Source of the DNA: an uncultured Collinsella sp.
Lineage (GTDB): Bacteria; Actinomycetota; Coriobacteriia; Coriobacteriales; Coriobacteriaceae
Reading direction: 5' to 3'
Assembly (NCBI GenBank): GCA_900545445.1
Contig: UQZH01000052.1
Coordinates: 1-12,261 of the forward strand
Length of the DNA stretch: 12,261 bases
In this document: positions 6,988-12,261 of the stretch, piece after piece
Layout: the number at the start of each line of letters is the position of its first letter
Numbering within the stretch: the stretch's first letter is position 1
Position numbers and translations under genes: made by a program
The notes under the pieces: model-generated
Told to the model about the DNA's origin: nothing
The model's database searches: none
The model's input: the letters and a program-made list of their open reading frames with translations, nothing else

Positions 6988-7836
6988 CTACACCGCAATG
7001 GGAATGTTCTTGACCTGCGGGCCGTGCTCGTAGCCCTCCACGATGAGGTCATCGGTCGTAAACGCGTAGAAATCATGCACGTCGGGGTTAAGCGTTACCT
7101 TAGGCGCCGCAAACTGCGGACGCTCGATAAGTTCGCGGACGATATCGACATGACGGTCGTAAATGTGGGCATCGGCAATCACGTGCAGCAGCTCGCCGGG
7201 AATCATATCGACCGACTGCGCGACCATCATCAGCAAAATGGCGTACTGGCACACGTTCCAGTTGTTCGCGGCCAAAATGTCCTGGCTGCGCTGGTTGAGA
7301 ATCATGTTGAGCGTCGGCTTGTCGTCCTGAGGACGCTGCGTCACGTTATAGGTCACGCTATAGGCGCACGGATAAAGGTGCATCTCGGACAGATCGCTAA
7401 ACACGTACGTATTGGTCATAATGCGGCGACTATACGGCGTGTGCTTAAGGTCGTACAGCACACGGTCCATCTGGTCGAAGTCGCCCTCGGCGTAATGGCT
7501 CTTCTGACCAATCTGATAGCCGTAGGCTTTACCGATGGAACCGGTCTCATCGGCCCACTCATCCCAGATATGGCTGTTGAGATCATGGACGTTATTTGAC
7601 TTCTTTTGATAGATCCACAGGATCTCGTCCATGGCAGACTTAAGCGCCGTGCGACGCAGGGTGAGCGCGGGGAACTCCTCACGCAGGTCGTAACGTGCCG
7701 TAACGCCAAAGTTTTTAATGGTATAGGCAGGGGTGCCGTCCTCCCACACCGGTCGGACCTTTTGACCCTCGGTGGTGGTGCCATGGTCCAGAATATCGCG
7801 GCACATGGATACAAACTGTTGATCAGCCTTGCTCAT
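6988..7836 (-). CDS. thyA: Thymidylate synthase ThyA (Bacillus subtilis ThyA-like subtype)
   Basis: The 282-aa enzyme methylates dUMP to dTMP with methylene-tetrahydrofolate as donor. Visible parts are the phosphate-binding arginines in SRRIM (136-140), catalytic Cys157 in LYPCAYS, QRSQD (182-186), the Asn-containing NNWNVCQY (191-198) and DAHIYDRH (222-229). The catalytic stretch reads PCAY rather than the PCH of E. coli ThyA. With the C-terminal NPDVHDFYAFTTDDL stretch and the KSNNVHDLN region, this resembles the ThyA (phage phi3T type) of B. subtilis more than E. coli ThyA. The ATG at 7836 has AGGAGG (7841-7846) 4 nt upstream. A frame open further upstream to 8151 would run through the divergent promoter region and is not used. 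folA follows 9 nt downstream as the second gene of the operon. Confidence 0.96.
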   Translation of the reverse strand: MSKADQQFVSMCRDILDHGTTTEGQKVRPVWEDGTPAYTIKNFGVTARYDLREEFPALTLRRTALKSAMDEILWIYQKKSNNVHDLNSHIWDEWADETGSIGKAYGYQIGQKSHYAEGDFDQMDRVLYDLKHTPYSRRIMTNTYVFSDLSEMHLYPCAYSVTYNVTQRPQDDKPTLNMILNQRSQDILAANNWNVCQYAILLMMVAQSVDMIPGELLHVIADAHIYDRHVDIVRELIERPQFAAPKVTLNPDVHDFYAFTTDDLIVEGYEHGPQVKNIPIAV

Positions 7837-7870
7837 TGACCCTCCTGTCAGTCGCCTATAAGCGATTTTT

Positions 7871-7876
7871 ATTGTA
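7871..7876 (-). promoter_or_regulatory. Candidate -10 element of the thyA-folA promoter
   Basis: On the minus strand TACAAT (7876-7871) matches the -10 consensus at 5 of 6 positions and lies 34 bases before the thyA ATG, leaving a short leader with the AGGAGG. No good -35 is present at 16-18 bases; TGTGGG at 18 is the best. A weak CATATG site lies just upstream, at 7904-7915. The assignment is by eye. Confidence 0.4.
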
Positions 7877-7903
7877 GCCCAGGCGCACACGGCCCCACAG
7901 CCC

Positions 7904-7938
7904 AAACATATGACCTCATTTTCTGACATATGCCAGAA
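7904..7938. promoter_or_regulatory. Operator-like CATATG dyads, sites 1 and 2
   Basis: Site 2 (7921-7938) reads TTCTGACATATGCCAGAA, an 18-bp dyad with one mismatched pair, placed just upstream of the likely -35 of the DUF134-NifX gene. Site 1 (7904-7915, AAACATATGACC) keeps only the core and shares 8 of 12 bases with TGACATATGTCA. The centres of sites 1 and 2 are 20 bases apart, about two helical turns. They lie in the shared region between divergent thyA and the fusion gene and probably bind a dimeric regulator. Confidence 0.55.
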
Positions 7939-7943
7939 ATGCC

Positions 7944-7971
7944 TTGCACGGTTCCGCTGCCGCGCTATCCT
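7944..7971 (+). promoter_or_regulatory. Candidate promoter of the DUF134-NifX fusion gene
   Basis: TTGCAC (7944-7949) and TATCCT (7966-7971) are separated by 16 bases, putting the likely transcription start near 7978, inside the perfect dyad at 7977-7988. Both boxes are moderate matches (3 and 4 of 6). The arrangement would suit repression by a protein bound over the start site. Confidence 0.35.
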
Positions 7972-7976
7972 ATTGT

Positions 7977-7988
7977 TGACATATGTCA
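7977..7988. promoter_or_regulatory. Operator-like CATATG dyad, site 3 (perfect palindrome)
   Basis: TGACATATGTCA is a perfect 12-bp palindrome, 14 bases before the start codon of the DUF134-NifX gene and just before its ribosome-binding site (GGAG at 7994-7997). It differs from the core of site 2 at one base, and the centres of sites 2 and 3 are 53 bases apart, about five helical turns. Autoregulation by the downstream helix-turn-helix protein is the natural guess. Confidence 0.6.
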
Positions 7989-8002
7989 GATTTGGAGAGT
8001 GT

Positions 8003-8767
8003 ATGGCAGGAAGACGCGAAAAATTGCGCCGCGTCGGGATCATCCCCGAATATCGCGGCTTTACCCCTGACGGCCTTGCCAGCGGAGACGCCATCGAGAT
8101 GACGGTCGACGAGCTCGAAGTCCTACGCCTATGCGACCTGGAAGGCCTCAATCAAGAGGCCGTAGCCCAGCAGATGGGCATCGCGCGCGCCACGGTGGCG
8201 GCAATCTGCAGCCGCGCTCATCGCAAGGTGGCAAATGCGCTGGTCAACGGTCGGGCACTCGTTATCGAGGGCGGCAATATCGCATACTCCCCCATCACCA
8301 CGACAACGGCCGCATGGCCAGCAAAGGAGGTCGGCACCATGAGGGTGGCAACGACGTACGACAACGGCAACATCTTTATGCACTTTGGCCGCAGCGAGCA
8401 GTTCAAGATCTACGACATTCAGGACGGCAAGGTGCTCAACGAGCAGGTCGTAGGCACCGGCGGCACCGGTCACGGTGCATTGGCGGGTCTGCTTGCCAAC
8501 GGTGGCGTCGACACGCTCATCTGCGGCGGTATCGGCGGCGGCGCCATCAACGCGCTCACCCAGGCTGGCATCACGGTCTATGCGGGCGCCCAGGGCAGCT
8601 GCGACGCCTGCGTCGAGGCCCTCATTGACGGCACGCTCGCTCAGACCGGCGAGGCCACCTGCGACTGCCATGGTCATGACCACGAGCACACCCATGAGCA
8701 TGGCGAGTCCTGCGGCTGCCACGGCCATCACGACCACGACGGACATGAGGGCTGCAGCTGCCACTAA
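8003..8767 (+). CDS. DUF134 helix-turn-helix / NifX-NifB-like cofactor-binding fusion with His/Cys-rich tail
   Basis: This 254-aa protein has three parts. Residues 1-92 are a DUF134 domain (KLRRVGIIPEYRGFTP, VDELEVLRLCDLEGLNQE) with a sigma-70-like helix-turn-helix at about 50-72, suggesting DNA binding. A Thr/Ala-rich linker (93-112) follows. Residues 113-217 match the dinitrogenase FeMo-cofactor-binding fold of NifX, NifB C-termini and free-standing homologues (MRVATTYDNGNIFMHFGRSE, then GGIGGGAINAL and CDACVEAL). The last 35 residues hold 12 His and 6 Cys in three CxC pairs, so they probably bind metal. ATG at 8003 has GGAG 5 nt upstream; the frame open from 7910 would cross the operators. 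No nif genes are near, so nitrogen fixation is not implied. I infer a metal- or Fe-S-responsive, self-regulating transcription factor; the real ligand is unknown. Confidence 0.9.
   Translation: MAGRREKLRRVGIIPEYRGFTPDGLASGDAIEMTVDELEVLRLCDLEGLNQEAVAQQMGIARATVAAICSRAHRKVANALVNGRALVIEGGNIAYSPITTTTAAWPAKEVGTMRVATTYDNGNIFMHFGRSEQFKIYDIQDGKVLNEQVVGTGGTGHGALAGLLANGGVDTLICGGIGGGAINALTQAGITVYAGAQGSCDACVEALIDGTLAQTGEATCDCHGHDHEHTHEHGESCGCHGHHDHDGHEGCSCH
8323..8341 (+). promoter_or_regulatory. Internal Shine-Dalgarno and in-frame ATG before the NifX-like domain
   Basis: AAAGGAGG (8323-8330) lies 8 nt before an ATG (8339-8341) that is in frame with the fusion gene and encodes Met113, exactly where free-standing NifX-like proteins begin. 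Initiation here would give a 142-aa product with the cofactor-binding domain and His/Cys tail but no DNA-binding domain. It is stronger than the gene's own ribosome-binding site. Use in the cell is inferred, not shown. Confidence 0.6.
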
Positions 8768-8821
8768 CAGCAAAACTGTGCGTCAGGACGCTTCCGAGCG
8801 TGCGACAACCTGCGAACAAAC

Positions 8822-8861
8822 GGCGAAGGCCGCCTGGAATACCATCCAGGCGGCCTTCGCC
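8822..8861. terminator. Strong hairpin between convergent DUF134-NifX and ffh
   Basis: GGCGAAGGCCGCCTGGA (8822-8838) and its perfect inverse (8845-8861) form a 17-bp stem with a 6-nt loop. On the minus strand it starts 21 bases after the ffh stop and is followed by GTTTGTTCG, a modest U-tract, so it most likely terminates smc-ftsY-ffh. On the plus strand it lies 54 bases after the fusion gene with no T-run, so it would only be a barrier there. Confidence 0.75.
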
Positions 8862-8882
8862 ATACACGACTCAATCAAGCCG

Positions 8883-10358
8883 TTACTTCTTATTACGCAT
8901 CTGCGCTTCCATCTGGCGCAGCAGGTCCATATCGGACTTAGGACCGCCCGTTCCCAGTCCGCCCATGCCGCCCAGACCCATGGCATCCAGACCGGGAATA
9001 TTGGGCATGCGCATCTTTTTGCCTTTCTTACCCTTTTTGCCCTTCTTGCCGCCGGCCTGCGCCTGATTGGCCATCGTGCGCATGCGACCCATCATCTTAT
9101 TCATCTCGCCCCACTGCTTCATAAGGCTATTAACCTCGGTGGGGGTCACACCGGCGCCCTTGGCAATACGCGCGCGGCGCTGGCCGTTGATGATGGAGGG
9201 GCGCAGGCGCTCCTCCTTGGTCATCGACATGATGATGGCCTCATTCTTGTCGAAGATGCCCTCGTCCAGGTTGCCGCCCATCTGGTTGAGCGCGCGCTGG
9301 CCGCCGGGAAGCATACCCAGAATACCCTTCATGCCGCCCATTTTCTTGACGGCCTTCATCTGGTCGAGCATGTCGTTCATGGTAAAGCCCTCGCGCAGCA
9401 TGCGCTCGGCGGCCTCGAGTTGCTCGGTATCGGCGGCCTCCTGGGCCTTCTCGATGATGCCAACGACGTCGCCCATGCCCAAGATGCGCTTGGCCATGCG
9501 GTCGGGGTAGAACGGCTCCAGCGAATCGGGCTTCTCGCCCATGCTCACGAACTTGATGGGCTTGCCGGTCACCTGGCGCACGGAAAGCGCGCCGCCGCCA
9601 CGGGCGTCGCCATCGAGCTTGGAGATGATCACGCCATCAAAGTCGGTGCGCTCGGCGAAGGTCGAGACAACGTTGACGATATCCTGGCCGGTCATGGCAT
9701 CGACGACCATCAGCACCTGATCGGGCTTGACGGCCTTCTTGATGTCCACGGCCTCCTGCATCATCTGTTCGTCGATCTGCAGACGACCGGCGGTATCGAC
9801 GATGACCACATCGCGCAGGTGGTCGACGGCCTCCTGGATGGCGCCCTTGGCGATGTCGACCGGATGCTCGCCGTCACCGCGGAAGACCGGAACGCCAATC
9901 TCGCCGCCGAGCGTGGCCAGCTGGTCGGCAGCGGCGGGACGATAGACGTCGCACGCGGCGAGCAGCGGCGAGCGACCCTGCTTCTTGAGCAGGTAGGCCA
10001 GCTTTACGGCCGCCGTGGTCTTACCGGAACCCTGCAGACCCACGAGCATGATGACATTGGGGATGCGGTTGCTAAAGACGAGCTTGCTCTCGTTGGAGCC
10101 GAGCATCTCGGTGAGCTCGTCGAGCACAATCTTGACGACGTTTTGCGCCGGCGACAGCGACTCCATGACCTCGGCGGTCATGCAGCGCTCCTTGGTCTTG
10201 GCGACGAACTCCTTGACGACCTTAAAGTTGACGTCGGCCTCGAGCAGAGCCATGCGAATGTCGCGCATGGCCGAGGTGATATCGGCCTCGGTCAGCTTAC
10301 CCTTGCCGCGCAAGCGGTCAAATGTGTCGTTGAGGCGATCGCTCAGGGAATCAAACAC
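8883..10358 (-). CDS. ffh: Signal recognition particle protein Ffh (SRP54)
   Basis: Ffh binds signal sequences of nascent membrane proteins together with the 4.5S/SRP RNA and docks on FtsY as a GTPase pair. This 491-aa protein has the N domain (1-95), then the GTPase with G1 GLQGSGKT (107-114), DVYRPAA (137-143), DTAGR (188-192) and SKLDG (246-250), followed by DARGGG. The Met-rich M domain runs from about 305 to 430, with SMTKEERLRP and RIAKGAGV for RNA binding. The C-terminus is longer than the E. coli protein (about 453 aa), with a lysine-rich KKGKKGKKGKK and a Gly/Met tail. The start is GTG at 10358. Its ribosome-binding site TAAGGAG (10371-10365) contains the ftsY stop codon, so translation is probably coupled. 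It is the last gene of the cluster. Confidence 0.97.
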   Translation of the reverse strand: MFDSLSDRLNDTFDRLRGKGKLTEADITSAMRDIRMALLEADVNFKVVKEFVAKTKERCMTAEVMESLSPAQNVVKIVLDELTEMLGSNESKLVFSNRIPNVIMLVGLQGSGKTTAAVKLAYLLKKQGRSPLLAACDVYRPAAADQLATLGGEIGVPVFRGDGEHPVDIAKGAIQEAVDHLRDVVIVDTAGRLQIDEQMMQEAVDIKKAVKPDQVLMVVDAMTGQDIVNVVSTFAERTDFDGVIISKLDGDARGGGALSVRQVTGKPIKFVSMGEKPDSLEPFYPDRMAKRILGMGDVVGIIEKAQEAADTEQLEAAERMLREGFTMNDMLDQMKAVKKMGGMKGILGMLPGGQRALNQMGGNLDEGIFDKNEAIIMSMTKEERLRPSIINGQRRARIAKGAGVTPTEVNSLMKQWGEMNKMMGRMRTMANQAQAGGKKGKKGKKGKKMRMPNIPGLDAMGLGGMGGLGTGGPKSDMDLLRQMEAQMRNKK

Positions 10359-10368
10359 TGTTTACTCC

Positions 10369-11286
10369 TTAATTGGACTCGCCCACCAGGGCGCGGCAGA
10401 AATCTTTGGCATTGAACTCCTGCAGGTCATCGACCTGCTCGCCCACGCCGATGCGCAGGATCGGGAGCTTGAGCTTCTCGGCAACGGCCATGGCGATACC
10501 GCCCTTAGCCGTTCCGTCGAGCTTTGTCATGATAATACCGTCCAGACCCAGCGCCTCGTTAAACTCGAGCGCCTGGTTCAGACCGTTTTGGCCTGTCGCG
10601 GCATCGATCACGAGGACAACTGAGACCGGCATGGGGCCGGCGGCCATATTGGCGGCGCGCTTACGCGTCACGTTGACCACCTTGGCGAGCTCGCGCATGA
10701 GCTCGGGACTCGTGTGCAGACGACCGGCGGTGTCGATAAGCACCAGGTCGCTGCCGCGCTTGTCGGCCTCGTCGAGCACGTCGTAGCAAACGCTTGCCGG
10801 GTCGGAGCCGCGGTCGCGCTTGATGACGGGGACACCGGCGCGCTGGCCCCACACATCGAGCTGCTCGATGGCGGCGGCGCGGAAGGTATCGGCCGAGCCG
10901 ATCACGACGTTCTTACCGCGGGCAGCCATGGCGCTCGCGATCTTGCCGACCGTCGTGGTCTTGCCGGCACCGTTAATGCCCACAAACAGCACGCAACTCG
11001 GCGTGTCAGCGAACGGATCGCGCTCGGCGGGCACAAAATGCTGCTCGAGCTGCTCGGCCAGGGCGCGACGGAGTTGCGGAGCGGTCTTGAGGTTCTTCTT
11101 GGCCGCGGTATCGCGCAGGTCATCGGAGACCTGAATGGCGACCTCGGCGCCCATGTCACCCATGACGAGGGTGTCCTCTAGATCCTCCCAAAAAACCTCA
11201 TCGACCTCGCCACCAAAGTAAAAGACCTCGTTGAGGGCCTCGCGGCTGCGCTCAAGTCCGCGCGAGAGAGCATCGAAGAATCCCAT
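10369..11286 (-). CDS. ftsY: Signal recognition particle receptor FtsY
   Basis: FtsY receives Ffh-ribosome complexes at the membrane and pairs with Ffh through its own NG GTPase. The 305-aa protein has the N domain (about 1-85) and then G1 GINGAGKT (103-110), DTFRAAA (133-139), DTAGR (185-189), TKLDG (254-258) and KGG (261-263), which together separate it from Ffh. It lacks the long acidic A domain of E. coli FtsY; the N-terminal MGFFDALSRGLERSREAL is a short amphipathic helix that could contact lipids. The ATG at 11286 overlaps the smc stop codon by one base (TAATG) and has only a distant AAAGG, 13 nt upstream, so reinitiation after smc is likely. The ffh gene begins 10 nt after its stop. 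Confidence 0.97.
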   Translation of the reverse strand: MGFFDALSRGLERSREALNEVFYFGGEVDEVFWEDLEDTLVMGDMGAEVAIQVSDDLRDTAAKKNLKTAPQLRRALAEQLEQHFVPAERDPFADTPSCVLFVGINGAGKTTTVGKIASAMAARGKNVVIGSADTFRAAAIEQLDVWGQRAGVPVIKRDRGSDPASVCYDVLDEADKRGSDLVLIDTAGRLHTSPELMRELAKVVNVTRKRAANMAAGPMPVSVVLVIDAATGQNGLNQALEFNEALGLDGIIMTKLDGTAKGGIAMAVAEKLKLPILRIGVGEQVDDLQEFNAKDFCRALVGESN

Positions 11287-12261
11287 TATGCATTCACGAC
11301 CTTTCCGGTTTCGCGATCAAGTTTTTGCGAGACGACGCGACTGACGCCGTCGGCTTGCATCGAGACGCCGTAGAGGACGTCAGCGTCCTCCATAGTACGG
11401 CGCTGATGCGAGATAACCAAGAGCTGCGTATCGGAACGCAACACGTCGAGTGCGCCGATGAGCTTGGACAGGTTGGCGTCATCGAGTGCCGCCTCGACCT
11501 CGTCCAGCACATAGAACGGCACCGTGCGCGTGCGGTACACGGCAAAGAGCAGGGCGAGCGCCGTCAGGCTCTTCTCGCCGCCCGACATGAGCATCATCTT
11601 GGTAATGCGTTTGCCGCGCGGCTGCGCCACGACCTCGATGCCTGTCTCGGCCGGATGCTCGGGGTCGGTCATCTCCAGATGCGCCTGGCCGCCCGGGAAC
11701 AGCATGGCGAAGATCTCGCGGAAGTTCGCATCGACCTTCTCAAAGGTCACCAGGAAGGCTTTACGCATCTTGCGGTCGATGGCCACGGTGATCTTGGTGA
11801 GCGCCTTGCGTGCGCTCTCCAGATCGGCCAGCTGCTCCTCGATGTAATCGGCGCGGCGCTTGAGCTGCTCGTACTCCTCCATGGCAACCTGGTTCACAGG
11901 GCCCAGGTTGTTGATCTGGCGCACGAGCTGGTTGAGCTCGCGCTCGGCGGCATCGCGGTCGGTGGGCGCAGGAAGCATGAGCGCTTCCTCGAGCACCGTG
12001 GTGCCATCGGCGGTAATGGCCTTGATGGCCGCCTCTACCTGCACCTCGAGCTTGCCGCGGGAGACCTTGAACTCATTTTGCGTCGCCGTGGCGGCATCAA
12101 CCCGCTCCTTGGCACGAGCAACCTCGGCCTTGGCGTCTTCGATGGTCTTCTTAAGCGAGGCCGAGTCCGCCTCCTCGAGCGAAGCCTGGTCACGCAGACG
12201 CGCGGCCCAATCCGACGCGCGCTCCAGCAGGGCCGAATAGCGCTCGTGCATGGGGTCGACG
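11286..12261 (-). CDS. smc: Chromosome segregation protein SMC, C-terminal part (5' end beyond window)
   Basis: This is the last 324 or so residues of an SMC protein, which forms DNA-loop-extruding complexes with ScpA and ScpB. The frame stays open to the window edge; the Met at 12251 is internal. It starts in the end of the second coiled-coil arm (rich in Glu, Lys, Ala), followed by INNLGPVNQVAMEEYE, which usually joins the coil to the head. The C-terminal ATPase head has the signature MSGGEKSLTALALL (222-235, counting from that Met), Walker B PFYVLDEVEAALDD (245-258) and the switch His282 in VISHQRRT. The signature has Met where LSGGEK is usual. Walker A would lie in the missing N-terminus. 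The stop codon overlaps the ftsY start. Confidence 0.96.
   Translation of the reverse strand, partial: VDPMHERYSALLERASDWAARLRDQASLEEADSASLKKTIEDAKAEVARAKERVDAATATQNEFKVSRGKLEVQVEAAIKAITADGTTVLEEALMLPAPTDRDAAERELNQLVRQINNLGPVNQVAMEEYEQLKRRADYIEEQLADLESARKALTKITVAIDRKMRKAFLVTFEKVDANFREIFAMLFPGGQAHLEMTDPEHPAETGIEVVAQPRGKRITKMMLMSGGEKSLTALALLFAVYRTRTVPFYVLDEVEAALDDANLSKLIGALDVLRSDTQLLVISHQRRTMEDADVLYGVSMQADGVSRVVSQKLDRETGKVVNA

Noticed and set aside
6418..7599. 393-codon open frame on the plus strand antisense to folA and thyA
   Set aside because: No ribosome-binding site or family-like motif, and the minus-strand genes are certain.
7910..8002. N-terminal extension of the DUF134-NifX protein from 7910
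   Set aside because: It would translate through the operators and promoter. The DUF134 family begins at MAGRREKLRR, which has its own ribosome-binding site.
7837..8151. N-terminal extension of thyA to an upstream start at 8151
   Set aside because: The extra residues do not resemble ThyA and would overlap the divergent gene and its operators. The ATG at 7836 has a perfect AGGAGG.
8660..8764. Possible tandem repeat array in the His/Cys-coding stretch
   Set aside because: CAC/CAT-GAC/GAG codon repetition reflects the His-rich peptide; there is no regular DNA repeat unit.
8003..8767. Nitrogen fixation locus, suggested by the NifX/NifB-like domain
   Set aside because: No nifH, nifD, nifK or radical-SAM NifB domain is present. 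The domain is common in non-fixing bacteria.
8475..10415. 646-codon open frame on the plus strand across the DUF134-NifX 3' end and antisense to ffh
   Set aside because: It is a shadow of ffh with His/Leu/Gly-biased low-complexity translation, and it would have to cross the strong hairpin at 8822-8861.

Overview
The window looks like a chromosomal segment of a GC-rich Gram-positive of the class Coriobacteriia (Actinomycetota), most likely Collinsella or a close relative. This rests on the high GC content, the order smc-ftsY-ffh, the protein flavour (an FtsH with a glycine-rich linker, a Bacillus-type ThyA) and frequent GTG starts. It is an inference from reading, not a database match. Most of the window is housekeeping or conserved accessory DNA, densely packed, with no gene-free stretch over 300 bases. 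I see no rRNA, tRNA, CRISPR array, insertion sequence or prophage.

Layout from left to right. (1) The 3' part of an iron-containing alcohol dehydrogenase/glycerol dehydrogenase-like gene (+) ends at a terminator that also faces the convergent DUF523/TudS-like gene (-). (2) ftsH (-) ends in a strong hairpin, and the DUF523 gene starts just beyond that hairpin. (3) A short CobO/BtuR-type corrinoid adenosyltransferase (+) diverges from ftsH. It converges on a MATE-family exporter (-), and the whole gap between their stop codons is an 84-bp near-perfect palindrome. (4) A TrmH/SpoU RNA 2'-O-methyltransferase (-) lies upstream of the exporter gene. (5) A thyA-folA pair (-) covers dTMP synthesis and recycling of the dihydrofolate it releases; the folA ribosome-binding site overlaps the thyA stop codon. 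(6) Divergent from thyA is a DUF134-NifX/NifB-like fusion gene (+) encoding a helix-turn-helix domain, a cofactor-binding domain and a His/Cys-rich tail. CATATG-centred dyads lie in its promoter region, and an excellent internal ribosome-binding site precedes the second domain. (7) A tightly coupled smc-ftsY-ffh cluster (-) carries chromosome condensation and the protein half of the signal recognition particle pathway; smc is cut by the window edge.

The most interesting locus is the DUF134-NifX fusion. Its operators look autoregulatory, its tail looks metal-binding, and its internal start could yield a free sensor domain, so it may be a compact self-regulated metal or Fe-S sensor. The second is the 84-bp palindrome, which could be a dispersed REP/MITE-like element or a bidirectional terminator. 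Both are hypotheses from sequence alone.
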